From: Maricaulis sp965242785
Lineage (GTDB): Bacteria; Pseudomonadota; Alphaproteobacteria; Caulobacterales; Maricaulaceae
Length of the DNA stretch: 64,000 bases
Direction of reading: 5' to 3'
Assembly: GCA_965242785.1 (NCBI GenBank)
Contig: CBDETA010000004.1
Span: 248,001-312,000 of the forward strand
A model generated the notes under the pieces. It worked only from the letters and a program-made list of their open reading frames with translations. It was not told the origin of the DNA and made no database searches. Both the position numbers and the translations under genes were made by a program. Positions 35,425 through 43,625 of the stretch are shown one piece after another (position 1 is the first letter of the stretch; every line of letters begins with the position of its first letter).

Positions 35425-36957
35425 ATGCTCAGGAGCGCTTTGCTCATTGGCGTTTGCGCCAGCGTCGCTGGTTGCGGTCACATGCCACAATTTTCCGCAC
35501 CCGGATTCTCGCAGGACGCTTCCGCTCCCGCCGCCCCGTCAACGGGCGCGACAGCCAGCGAGGCCGCGGATGTCATCGCTTTTCCCGGTGCCGACGGGTT
35601 CGGCCGGTACAGCCGCGGCGGACGCGGCGGCCGGGTCTACACGGTCACCAATCTCAATGACAGCGGCCCCGGCTCCCTGCGTGAAGCCGTTGAGGCCGAG
35701 GGCCCCCGCACGGTCGTGTTTGCCGTATCCGGAACGATCCAGCTGGAAAGCCATCTCAACGTCCTCAACGACTATATCACCATTGCCGGCCAGACGGCGC
35801 CGGGGGCCGGCATTGCGCTGCGCGACTATCCGCTGCGCATCCACGCCAACCATGTGATCGTGCGCTACATCCGCTCGCGCATCGGCGGCGAGTCCGGCGT
35901 CGAGGATGATTCCATCTCCATCGTCGGCGGCTCCGACATCATCGTCGACCACGTCTCCACCAGCTGGGCGATCGACGAGGTCCTGTCCTCCTCGCAGAGC
36001 TTCCGCGGCACGCCGGGCCAGAAACACCTGACCAATCTGACGGTGCAGTGGTCGATCATCGCCGAAGGCCTGTACGACGCCGGCCACGAGAAGGGCGACC
36101 GCGCCTATGGCAGCCTGATCCGCGGCAATAACGGCGCGCGCTATTCCTGGCACCACAATCTGTGGGCCAACCATCATTCCCGCATGCCCCGCATCGGCAA
36201 TTACGCCACCCCGTTCGACGATCCCGAGGGCCTGCTGCTCGATTTCCGCAACAATGTCTTCTACAACTGGGGTCATGGCGCTGCGACCGACTTCTGGAAC
36301 TGGATTCCGGAAAGCGAGGATTTTGATCCGTCCCAGCACCTCGGCCTCAACCAGCCGCCCCTCTACGGGCGCGAAGGCACGGATTATCACTACGCCGCCG
36401 GCACCGATCTCGATCCGGCCTCCGTGGCGCAGTACAATTTCGTCAACAATGCCTATGTCCAGGGCCCGCAGACGTTGGGTCCGGTCATCTTCTACATGCG
36501 CAATACTACCGGCCGGGCCTATTTCTCCGGCAACACGATGGATGGCGAGGAACGCGAACAACTGCCCATGCTGCGCTCGGCCGCACATGAGCTGAGCTGG
36601 GTCGACGAGCCTTATGACGTCGTGTTCGGCGAAACCCAGGATGCGCTCGACGCCTACGAGGCCGTGCTGGCTTCGGCCGGTGCCTCGATCTGGCGCGACA
36701 GTGCGGACGAACGCATCATCGCCGATGTGCGCAACCGCACCGGTCAGATCATCTCCTCGGAACAGGAAGTGGGCGGCTGGCCGGACCTGCCGGGCGGCGA
36801 ACCCCGCACCGACAGCGATGGCGACGGGATGCCCGACGAATGGGAAACCGCGCACGGGCTGGATCCTGCAGACCCGGCTGATGGTGCCATCGATCCGGAC
36901 GGCGACGGCTATACCCATCTGGAAGACTGGCTGAACAGCCTGGTGCCCGGACACTGA
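35425..36957 (+). CDS. Pectate lyase-like lipoprotein with C-terminal calcium repeats
   Basis: This 510-residue protein is a surface or periplasmic polysaccharide lyase of the pectate lyase (PL1-like, right-handed beta-helix) type. It has a lipoprotein signal with VAGC at about residues 14-17, then the usual family start GFGRYSRGGRGG and TNLNDSGPGSLREAVE. Helix coils carry HVIVRYIRSRIG and IVDHVSTSWAIDEVLS. The C-terminus has two Asp-rich calcium loops (DSDGDGMPDEWE, DPDGDGYTHLEDW), like thrombospondin-3 or dockerin repeats. The ATG at 35425 has GGGAGGAG upstream. The TRAP genes follow after 26 bp, which implies that the lyase products, perhaps unsaturated uronates, are imported by that carrier. 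Confidence 0.88.
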   Translation: MLRSALLIGVCASVAGCGHMPQFSAPGFSQDASAPAAPSTGATASEAADVIAFPGADGFGRYSRGGRGGRVYTVTNLNDSGPGSLREAVEAEGPRTVVFAVSGTIQLESHLNVLNDYITIAGQTAPGAGIALRDYPLRIHANHVIVRYIRSRIGGESGVEDDSISIVGGSDIIVDHVSTSWAIDEVLSSSQSFRGTPGQKHLTNLTVQWSIIAEGLYDAGHEKGDRAYGSLIRGNNGARYSWHHNLWANHHSRMPRIGNYATPFDDPEGLLLDFRNNVFYNWGHGAATDFWNWIPESEDFDPSQHLGLNQPPLYGREGTDYHYAAGTDLDPASVAQYNFVNNAYVQGPQTLGPVIFYMRNTTGRAYFSGNTMDGEEREQLPMLRSAAHELSWVDEPYDVVFGETQDALDAYEAVLASAGASIWRDSADERIIADVRNRTGQIISSEQEVGGWPDLPGGEPRTDSDGDGMPDEWETAHGLDPADPADGAIDPDGDGYTHLEDWLNSLVPGH

Positions 36958-36983
36958 TCCGGCGCACCCGGGAAGGAAGCGTC

Positions 36984-37967
36984 ATGCTCAACCGACGACA
37001 CCTCATCGCCACCGGCGCCGCTCTGGCGGTCGCCGGTTGCGGCCGCGGCCAGCGCGCCCTCTATTCGGCCGACGCCCACGCCTCGGACTATCCGACCGTG
37101 CAGGGCGTGCAGGCCATGGCCGACCAGGTGGCCGAGCGCACGGGCGGCCGGATCGAGATCAAGATCTTTGCCGGCGGCCAGCTGGGCTCCGAGCGCGACA
37201 CGCTGGAACTCACCGTGTTCGGCGCGCTCGATCTCAACCGGGTCAATCTGGCACCGCTCAACTCGATTGCGCCGGAGACCGTCGTTCCGGCCCTGCCCTT
37301 CCTGTTCAATTCGATCCCGCACATGCGCCGCTCGCTGGACGGCGCTCCGGGGCAGACCATCCTCGATGCGCTGATGCCGCACGACCTGGTCGGACTGTGC
37401 TTCTACGACAGCGGTGCGCGCAGCTTTTACAATACGCGCGGACCGATCCGCGAACCGGCCGATCTCTCCGGCCTGAAAATCCGCGTGCCGAATTCCGACG
37501 TCTATGTCGCCATGGTCGCCGCGCTGGGCGCCAACGCCACACCGATGGCCTTCGGCGAGGTCTATCAGGGCCTGGTCCAGGGCGTGATCGACGGCGCCGA
37601 GAACAACTGGCCCTCCTACGAGGCCACGCGTCATTTCGAGGCTGCGCGCTACATCTCCCTGACGCGCCACGTGATGGCACCGGAAGTGCTGTGCATGTCG
37701 CGTCGCAGCTGGGACCGCCTGTCGGGCGAGGACCAGGACATTGTCCGCCAGGCCGCGCGCGACAGCGTGCCAGTGATGCGCGAACTTTGGGATGCCCGTG
37801 TGGACGCGTCTCGCGAGCGCGTCCTCGCAGCCGGCGTCGAAGCCAATGAAGTCAATGATATCAGCGCCTTTTCCGAGCGCATGGGCGATGTCTGGGGCCG
37901 TTTCGTGACCAGCGACGTTCAGCGCCGCCTGGTCGAGGATATCCGCAATCTGGGAGGTGAGGTCTGA
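36984..37967 (+). CDS. TRAP transporter solute-binding protein (DctP)
   Basis: The 327-residue protein captures a small organic acid outside the inner membrane for the TRAP carrier. A signal with the lipobox VAGC at about residue 19 makes it a lipoprotein. Family features follow: the DYPTVQGVQAMADQV ligand lobe, GGQLGSERDTLE, and the C-terminal conserved NWPSYEAT near residue 210. DctP proteins bind sugar acids, C4-dicarboxylates or keto acids; hexuronate is suggested by the upstream pectate lyase but is unproven. It overlaps the next gene by one base (TGATG). Confidence 0.93.
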   Translation: MLNRRHLIATGAALAVAGCGRGQRALYSADAHASDYPTVQGVQAMADQVAERTGGRIEIKIFAGGQLGSERDTLELTVFGALDLNRVNLAPLNSIAPETVVPALPFLFNSIPHMRRSLDGAPGQTILDALMPHDLVGLCFYDSGARSFYNTRGPIREPADLSGLKIRVPNSDVYVAMVAALGANATPMAFGEVYQGLVQGVIDGAENNWPSYEATRHFEAARYISLTRHVMAPEVLCMSRRSWDRLSGEDQDIVRQAARDSVPVMRELWDARVDASRERVLAAGVEANEVNDISAFSERMGDVWGRFVTSDVQRRLVEDIRNLGGEV

Positions 37968-38461
37968 TGCGCATGCTCGCCCGCCTGCTCAACCAGGCCA
38001 GCCGCGCCCTGCTCCTGGCCGGCGGCCTGGGCCTGATCGCCATGACCGCCATCATCGGCTGGCAGGTCTTCGCCCGCTATGTCCTCAATGCCAGCCCGCC
38101 CTGGTCGGAACAGGCCGCGCTGGTGCTGATGATCTGGTACGTGTCCTTTGCGGCGGCCGCCGGCGTGAAGGAAGGCTTCCATATCCGCATCGGCGCCGTG
38201 GCCAATGCGCTGCCGCCCGGTCCGCGCAAGGCGCTGGCCCTGTTCGCCCAGCTGGTCGTCGCCCTCATCGGCATCGCCATGGCCGTCTGGGGCGGCGAGC
38301 TGATCAGCCGGACCTGGGAACACGTCATCCCCACCCTCGGCATCCCGCGCGGGGCGGCCTATCTGCCGCTGCCGGTCTCCGGCGCGCTGATGGCCCTGTT
38401 CGCGCTGGAAAACATGCTGGAAATCATCAACCCGTCCGTCGCCGAAGACGCGGAGGCCTGA
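37967..38461 (+). CDS. TRAP transporter small permease (DctQ)
   Basis: This 164-residue membrane protein has four hydrophobic segments, the usual DctQ topology. It holds the conserved IIGWQVFARYVLN in the first helix region and SEQAALVLMIWYVSFAAAAGVKEG over the second. The start overlaps the binding-protein stop by one base, so translation is coupled. DctQ joins the large permease and the binding protein in one complex. Confidence 0.93.
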   Translation: MRMLARLLNQASRALLLAGGLGLIAMTAIIGWQVFARYVLNASPPWSEQAALVLMIWYVSFAAAAGVKEGFHIRIGAVANALPPGPRKALALFAQLVVALIGIAMAVWGGELISRTWEHVIPTLGIPRGAAYLPLPVSGALMALFALENMLEIINPSVAEDAEA

Positions 38462-38464
38462 CCC

Positions 38465-39745
38465 ATGGAACTCTCCATTCTCGTTTTCACCCTGACGATC
38501 CTGCTCATCGCCGGTGTGCCCGTTGCCTTCTCGCTTCTCGGCGCGACGCTGGTCACCTTCTTCTACATGGACATGCCGGCCGTGGCCGTGTTCCAGCGCA
38601 TGGCGGGCGGGATGAGTGTCTTCTCGCTGATGGCCATTCCCTTCTTTGTCTTCGCCGGCGAGCTGATGCACCGGTCCGGCATTGCCGAGCGACTGGTCAG
38701 GGTGGCTGAAGCGGCCTTTGGTCGGGCCCGCGGCGGCCTGGGACAGGTCGATGTCGGTGCCTCCATGCTGTTCGGTGCCGTCTCCGGCTCGGCCATCGCT
38801 TCGGTCTCGGCCATGGGCTCGACCCTGATGCCGATGATGAAGGAACGCGGCTATGACGCCGACTACGCCGTCAACGTCACCTCCACCTCGGCCATTTGCG
38901 GCCTGCTGATCCCGCCCTCGCACAACATGATCATTTATGCCGCGGCGGCCGGTGTCGGCGTGTCCATCGGCGAGCTCTTCGTGGCCGGCATCATTCCGGG
39001 CCTGCTCACCGGTGCGGCCCTGATGGTCGCGGCCTGGGCCGTCGCCGTGAAGCGCGGCTATCCGCGCGGCGCCTTCCCCGGCTGGATGGCCTTCCTGCGC
39101 GCGCTGATCATGGCCCTGCCCGGCCTGATGACCGCCATCATCATCGTCGGCGGCGTTCTGGGCGGTCTCTTCACCGCCACGGAAAGCTCGGCCATTGCCG
39201 TGATCTACACCGTTGTGGTGGCGGCACTCCTCTACCGCTCGATGGGGCCTCGCGCCTTCCTGGATGCTGCCATACAGGCCGTGAAGACTACCGCCATGGT
39301 GCTGCTGATCATCGGCGCGGCGTCGGGCTTCGGCTGGATGCTGGCGCTGCTGGAAGCCCCGGCCCAGCTGGCCGAGCTGATCACCACGATCACCGACAAT
39401 CCGATCCTGATCCTGTTGATCATCAACCTGATCCTGCTGGTGCTGGGCACCTTCATGGACATGTCACCGCTGATCGTGATCACCACGCCCATCTTCCTGC
39501 CCATCGTGGTGGAGCTGGGCATGGATCCGGTCCAGTTCGGCGTCGTGATGATGCTCAATCTGGGGATCGGCCTGGTCACCCCGCCGGTGGGCTCGGTGCT
39601 GTTCGTCGGCTCGGCCATCGGCAAGGTTCCGGTAGAAGACACCGTGAAGACCATCTGGCCTTTCTACGGTGCCCTCTTCGTGGCGTTGATGGCGGTGACG
39701 TACTGGTCTGACCTGTCGATGGGCCTGGTCAATCTGATGCGCTAG
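38465..39745 (+). CDS. TRAP transporter large permease (DctM)
   Basis: The 426-residue protein has about twelve membrane segments and forms the sodium-coupled translocation channel. It shows the family motifs FFVFAGELMHRSGIAERL, GAVSGSAIASVSAMGSTLMP and the GFSG-like PPSHNMIIYA segment, with DMSPLIVITTPIFLPI near the end. Length is normal. It follows DctQ by three bases. Its stop codon overlaps by four bases that of the converging XRE gene. Confidence 0.95.
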   Translation: MELSILVFTLTILLIAGVPVAFSLLGATLVTFFYMDMPAVAVFQRMAGGMSVFSLMAIPFFVFAGELMHRSGIAERLVRVAEAAFGRARGGLGQVDVGASMLFGAVSGSAIASVSAMGSTLMPMMKERGYDADYAVNVTSTSAICGLLIPPSHNMIIYAAAAGVGVSIGELFVAGIIPGLLTGAALMVAAWAVAVKRGYPRGAFPGWMAFLRALIMALPGLMTAIIIVGGVLGGLFTATESSAIAVIYTVVVAALLYRSMGPRAFLDAAIQAVKTTAMVLLIIGAASGFGWMLALLEAPAQLAELITTITDNPILILLIINLILLVLGTFMDMSPLIVITTPIFLPIVVELGMDPVQFGVVMMLNLGIGLVTPPVGSVLFVGSAIGKVPVEDTVKTIWPFYGALFVALMAVTYWSDLSMGLVNLMR

Positions 39746-40203
39746 GCGGCGCGTTCCTGGCTGCGGCGGATGCGGACGGCCAGTTCGACGATCCCCAGCG
39801 TCCCGGCATGCGCCACAGCGCCCACCGTCCACCACAGCATCGGCCATTTCATGACCCAATAGCCGGGATTCATGCCGATGCTGATCGCCGCAAACACGGT
39901 CATGCCGATCACATAGCTGATCAGATGGATGCCGACAGACAGGCGCAAGGCGGCCAGGCCCTTCTCCTCCTTCTTGCGGACGATCTCCGCGGCCTCGACC
40001 TCCGGATCGATGCACAGCGCCAGAACCTCGACCCCGAAGGCTGAGGCCAGCGCCATCAGCGTTTCCTTGGCAGCGGGCTCACCCTTCTCGATGCGCTGCA
40101 GCGTGCGCAGTCCGATCCCGGCCAGTTCGGCCAGGTGTTCCTGCGACCAGTGCCGCTCTTCGCGCCAACGTTTGATCTTTTCCGCGTCTGCCTTGAAAGC
40201 CAT
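39742..40203 (-). CDS. XRE-family regulator with 2TM domain
   Basis: The 153-residue protein has an N-terminal helix-turn-helix at about residues 10-45 (WSQEHLAELAGIGLRTLQRIEKGEPAAKETL split over the helices). A C-terminal 2TM domain has two hydrophobic segments near 95-120 and 125-145. Such proteins may bind DNA while anchored in the membrane. AAGGAG precedes the ATG at 40203; a frame to 40302 lacks a site. The gene ends tail to tail with dctM, overlapping by four bases, so transcripts of the two collide. Its targets are unknown. Confidence 0.85.
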   Translation of the reverse strand: MAFKADAEKIKRWREERHWSQEHLAELAGIGLRTLQRIEKGEPAAKETLMALASAFGVEVLALCIDPEVEAAEIVRKKEEKGLAALRLSVGIHLISYVIGMTVFAAISIGMNPGYWVMKWPMLWWTVGAVAHAGTLGIVELAVRIRRSQERAA

Positions 40204-40397
40204 GATGTTCTCCTTGGGGCTCACTCGTAAACCGATTGCCCCGAAAGACCATCCACGGCTCAAAACCACCACGCCAGCCCTGCGCCACAGACCCGCCAGC
40301 ATGCCGTCAGCGGCCCGCCGGCAGGGCGTCAGAGCGGGCTATTCCCCTATTTCAGCCTACGCGCCCATCGCCCGGAAGGGCAACCGATCACCCCAAC

Positions 40398-40427
40398 GAA
40401 AAAGGGCGGCCCCACGGACCGCCCTCT
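40398..40427 (-). terminator. Intrinsic terminator after trcR
   Basis: On the minus strand GGGCGG and CCGCCC form a stem (with two further pairs) and are followed by five T. It lies 24 bp beyond the trcR stop. Confidence 0.85.
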
Positions 40428-40450
40428 TCGCATCAGCATGCCTGACCGGC

Positions 40451-41119
40451 TCAGTCTTTCTTGCCGCCGAACAGGGTCTCCAGGTCGATATCGCCGGAGC
40501 TCTTGAAATCGTCTTCGTCCTCCTGGCGCAGATCTTCCTGGGCCTTGAGCGTATCGGACAGCATTTCCGGATTTTCCTCTTCCAGCTTGCGACGGCGGGA
40601 CGAGGCCTTCTTCACCTGGTCATCCAGATCGATCTGGGTACACAGGCCGAGCGAGACCGGGTCGGTCGGCTTGATATTGGCCGAGTTCCAGTGCGTGCGC
40701 TCGCGCACGGCACCGATCGTCGTCTTGGTCGTGCCGATCAGCTTGGAGATCTGGGCGTCGGACAGCTCCGGGTGGTTGCGCACCAGCCAGGCGATCGCGT
40801 CCGGACGGTTCTGGCGGCGCGACAGCGGCGTGTAGCGCGGACCGCGGCGCTTGGCCGGCGAGTGCAGGTCGGCGTATTTCGGCTTCACCACCGTCATCTT
40901 GTAGGACGCGTTGGCTTCGGCCTTCTCGATTTCCTCGCGGGTCAGCTGACCGTTGGAGATCGGGTCGGCGCCGCGCACGCCCACGGCCACATCACCGTCC
41001 GCAATGCCCTTCACCTCCAGCGGGTGCAGGCCGCAAAAGCCGGCGATCTGGTCAAAGGTCAGCGACGTGTTGTCGACGAGCCAGACAGCCGTGGCTTTCG
41101 GCATCAGGATCTCGGTCAT
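40451..41119 (-). CDS. trcR: TrcR-type cell-cycle transcriptional regulator (DUF1013)
   Basis: The 222-residue protein belongs to the DUF1013 family found in most alphaproteobacteria and named TrcR, a cell-cycle regulator. Characteristic segments are the start MPKATAVWLVDNTSLTF, GRGPRYTPLSRRQNRPD-like text near residue 95, and a region near 115-140 resembling a helix-turn-helix (DAQISKLIGTTKTTIGAVR). The C-terminal third is charged and probably disordered. The ATG at 41119 has GAGGG at good distance. An intrinsic terminator lies only 25 bp upstream of the start, between it and the quinone oxidoreductase gene. Confidence 0.82.
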   Translation of the reverse strand: MTEILMPKATAVWLVDNTSLTFDQIAGFCGLHPLEVKGIADGDVAVGVRGADPISNGQLTREEIEKAEANASYKMTVVKPKYADLHSPAKRRGPRYTPLSRRQNRPDAIAWLVRNHPELSDAQISKLIGTTKTTIGAVRERTHWNSANIKPTDPVSLGLCTQIDLDDQVKKASSRRRKLEEENPEMLSDTLKAQEDLRQEDEDDFKSSGDIDLETLFGGKKD

Positions 41120-41144
41120 GATTCCCTCTTGGCATGGGGAGAAA

Positions 41145-41174
41145 CAAAAAAAGCCCGACACGGCGGCCGGGCTT
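41145..41174 (-). terminator. Intrinsic terminator between the quinone oxidoreductase gene and trcR
   Basis: On the minus strand AAGCCCG and CGGGCTT form the stem with seven T directly after it. It ends the oxidoreductase transcript, yet also sits 26 bp in front of trcR. Confidence 0.85.
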
Positions 41175-41275
41175 GGGCTCCGACGCTTTGCAGTGGCATC
41201 AGCCGATCACAAAGCGATTTGACAGTTTTATATCGCGTTCAGCCGCGTCTGGAAAGCGATTCCGGCTGCTCTCTG

Positions 41276-42265
41276 TCAGTCTGTCAGCAGAATCTTGCCT
41301 GCGTGCGCGCCGCTATCCAGACGCTGATGCGCCTTTTGCACATCGCTGCGGGCAAACCGGCTGTCGATCACCGGGCGCACCTGCCCCGCCTCGATCCACG
41401 GCCACACGGTCTCGTGCACCGCCCGGGCCAGCCGGGCCTTTTCCTCGATTGGACGGGCCCGCAGGGTGGAACCGGTCAGGGTCAGCCGCTTCAGCATCAC
41501 CCGCATCAGGTTCACCTCGACCTGGCTGCCGGTGAGAAAGGCGATCGAGACGATCCGCCCGCCCTGGCGCGCGCAATTGATGTTCTTCTGCACATAGGTC
41601 CCGCCCACCATGTCCAGGATAACGTCCGCACCACCGGCTTCATTGACCACGGCCTCGAAATCCTGATCGCGGTAGTTGATGGCGATGTCCGCGCCCAGCT
41701 GCCGGCACAGCTCCACTTTTGCCGGCGTTCCGGCTGTGGCGATCACCCGGGCACCATGCGCCTTGGCCATCTGGATGGCCGTCGTCCCGATCCCGCTTGT
41801 GCCGCCATGGACCAGAAGTGTTTCATCAGGCGACAATGCACCGATCTCGAACACATTGGTGAACACGGTGAAGACCGTCTCGGGAAGGCCTGCAGCCTCC
41901 ACCAGTTCAACGCCGCGCGGCGCCGGCAACACGCTGCCGGCCGGTGCCACCACGTACTCGCCATAGCCGCCGCCCGCTACCAGGGCGACCACGGCGTCAC
42001 CCTGGGAGAAGCCGGTTCCTACACCCTTGCCCAGCCCTGCGACATGACCGGATACCTCCAGTCCCAGCCCTTCCGGCGCCCCGGCAGGCGCGGGATAAAA
42101 GCCCAGTCTTTCAATCTGGTCCGGCCGGTTCACCCCGCTGGCCACCACCTGGATCAGCACCTCGCCCTCACCCGGAACGGGGATGGGGCGCTCGACCCGC
42201 TCCAGCACTTCCGGCCCTCCCGGTTCGCGGGCGATCACGATGCGATGGCTTGTCGGCAGGGGCAT
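41276..42265 (-). CDS. NAD(P)H quinone oxidoreductase, zinc-free MDR family (PIG3-like)
   Basis: The 329-residue protein is a medium-chain dehydrogenase/reductase that reduces quinones with NADPH. It has the N-terminal GroES-like fold with ASGVNRPDQIERLGFYP, and a Rossmann domain with VHGGTSGIGTTAIQMAKAHGA near residue 145. ADVILDMVGGTYV and GRIVSIAFL follow, as in PIG3/TP53I3 enzymes. The zinc ligands of alcohol dehydrogenases are absent. It is a one-gene unit, divergent from the DUF1192 gene, with its terminator at 41145-41174. Confidence 0.93.
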   Translation of the reverse strand: MPLPTSHRIVIAREPGGPEVLERVERPIPVPGEGEVLIQVVASGVNRPDQIERLGFYPAPAGAPEGLGLEVSGHVAGLGKGVGTGFSQGDAVVALVAGGGYGEYVVAPAGSVLPAPRGVELVEAAGLPETVFTVFTNVFEIGALSPDETLLVHGGTSGIGTTAIQMAKAHGARVIATAGTPAKVELCRQLGADIAINYRDQDFEAVVNEAGGADVILDMVGGTYVQKNINCARQGGRIVSIAFLTGSQVEVNLMRVMLKRLTLTGSTLRARPIEEKARLARAVHETVWPWIEAGQVRPVIDSRFARSDVQKAHQRLDSGAHAGKILLTD

Positions 42266-42326
42266 GGGAAACTCCGGTCGTCCGCGCTATTATCCAAGGA
42301 AACACAGCATGATGCCGGAGAGAGCC

Positions 42327-42524
42327 ATGTTCAATGACGAAGACGGTATGAGCCCGGACAAGGCCGGGAACGCGATCATCCCGGGCGAGGATCTGTCCGC
42401 CCTGTCGCTCGACGACCTGGCCGAGCGCAAGGCCCTGTGTGAGGCCGAGATCACCCGCATCGACGCCATGGTGCAGAAAAAACAGGCCAGTCACAGCGCT
42501 GCGGACGCCGTGTTTAAGTTTTGA
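42327..42524 (+). CDS. DUF1192 small protein
   Basis: The 65-residue product contains the DUF1192 core (LSLDDLAERKALCEAEITRID), a short helical hairpin-like region common in alphaproteobacteria. Function is unknown. The start at 42327 has GGAGAG six bases before it. A frame reaching back to 42183 is antisense to the oxidoreductase and not used. It lies upstream of the RcdA gene by 80 bp and may share a transcript with it. Confidence 0.82.
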   Translation: MFNDEDGMSPDKAGNAIIPGEDLSALSLDDLAERKALCEAEITRIDAMVQKKQASHSAADAVFKF

Positions 42525-42604
42525 TCAAGAGTTTCAGGCAATCTGGCCCGTGTATTGCTTCGAATCGCTCGAACACGCCGAACGACCGAAAAAACGGACG
42601 CCTG

Positions 42605-43129
42605 ATGACCGATAATACGCCAATGCTCTTCCCCGCCGGTGGTGCGCCTGCAGCCCGGGCCCAGGATTTTGCCAATTCGGAGATGTTCCAGAAACTCTTC
42701 CGGGAAGGCATGGATCTGGTCGAGGAGACCGCGGCCTATCTGGACGGTCCCGGCCGCGACGACTCCAAGTCACTCGACCGCGCCGGCGCGCTTTCCTACG
42801 CCACCGAAAGCATGAAGCTGACGACCCGCCTGATGCAGGCCGCCTCCTGGCTTCTGGCCCAGCGGGCCGTGTCGGAAGGCGAGATGAGCGCCGAGGATGC
42901 GACCGATGGCAAGTATCGCCTGTCTGCCGACCGTCCGACGACCGGGCTGTGGCCGGAGGACGAGGAGGCGCCGCGGGTCCTGATGATGCTGGTCGAGCGT
43001 TCGCGCCGCCTCTATGACCGCCTCAAGCGCATCGACGACAATCTCTATGTCGACGGTCTGGTCGAAGCTGACGCCAATCCGGTCGCCGACCAGATGGCCA
43101 TGCTGCGCGGTGCTTTCGGCGACCGCTGA
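42605..43129 (+). CDS. rcdA: RcdA-like protein (DUF1465), adaptor in CtrA degradation
   Basis: This 174-residue protein belongs to the family of Caulobacter RcdA, which joins CpdR and ClpXP to deliver the cell-cycle regulator CtrA for degradation. Recognised parts are FANSEMFQKLFREGMDLVE, AAYLDGPGR, SYATESMKLTTRLMQAASWLL and a conserved RLYDRLKRIDDNLY near residue 140. The start is ATG at 42605; frames further upstream overlap the DUF1192 gene. It is followed by a bidirectional terminator shared with rpmE. No ClpX, CpdR or CtrA gene is present in the window. Confidence 0.88.
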   Translation: MTDNTPMLFPAGGAPAARAQDFANSEMFQKLFREGMDLVEETAAYLDGPGRDDSKSLDRAGALSYATESMKLTTRLMQAASWLLAQRAVSEGEMSAEDATDGKYRLSADRPTTGLWPEDEEAPRVLMMLVERSRRLYDRLKRIDDNLYVDGLVEADANPVADQMAMLRGAFGDR

Positions 43130-43152
43130 GCCAAGCGGACATCCCGGCAACG

Positions 43153-43186
43153 AAAAAGGCGCGCCCCACCGGAGCGCGCCCTTTTT
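43153..43186. terminator. Bidirectional terminator between rcdA and rpmE
   Basis: GGCGCGC pairs with GCGCGCC across nine bases, with five A before and five T after. It serves the two converging genes. Confidence 0.92.
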
Positions 43187-43211
43187 GTGTCCGCTGTGCG
43201 GAAAGTCCGGC

Positions 43212-43430
43212 TTACACGAAGCCCTTAAACTTGTCCTTGAAGCGGGAAACACGGCCGCCGCGGTCCATCAGCTGCTGATTGCCGCCGGTCCAGGCCGGGT
43301 GCGAGGTCGGATCGATGTCCAGGGTCAGGACGTCGCCTTCCTTGCCCCAGGTCGATTTGGTCTGGAATTCCGAGCCATCCGTCATCTTCACGGTGATGAG
43401 GTGGTAATCGGGATGCGTATCCTTTTTCAT
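43212..43430 (-). CDS. rpmE: 50S ribosomal protein L31
   Basis: The 72-residue protein matches bacterial L31 from its start MKKDTHPDYHLITVKMTDG, through SHPAWTGGNQQLMDRGGRV, to its basic end. It lacks the cysteine zinc ligands, so it is the zinc-independent form. It binds the large ribosomal subunit near the intersubunit bridge. Confidence 0.97.
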   Translation of the reverse strand: MKKDTHPDYHLITVKMTDGSEFQTKSTWGKEGDVLTLDIDPTSHPAWTGGNQQLMDRGGRVSRFKDKFKGFV

Positions 43431-43534
43431 CGGTCCGGCTTTCTTTTCATCCGCCGCGCCGCCCGATTACGTTGCCGGGCACGCAGCTCATATAAACTCA
43501 GGAGCGGGGCAGATACAGGAAGAAGCCAGCCATG

Positions 43535-43571
43535 GCAAGCGGGGCATGGAGTCGGGCCCCGCCCGGCTTGC
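43535..43571 (+). other. Long GC-rich hairpin upstream of the esterase gene
   Basis: GCAAGC-GGGGC and GCCCC plus GCTTGC can pair around a 10-base loop, with a five-base bulge on one side. It lies about 55 bases upstream of the TTG start of the esterase gene. The pairing may be accidental in GC-rich DNA. Confidence 0.3.
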
Positions 43572-43625
43572 GGCGCAGCGTCAAATCACCCAGCTTGGCC
43601 GCTCCCCAAACCGGAGGCCTGCCCC

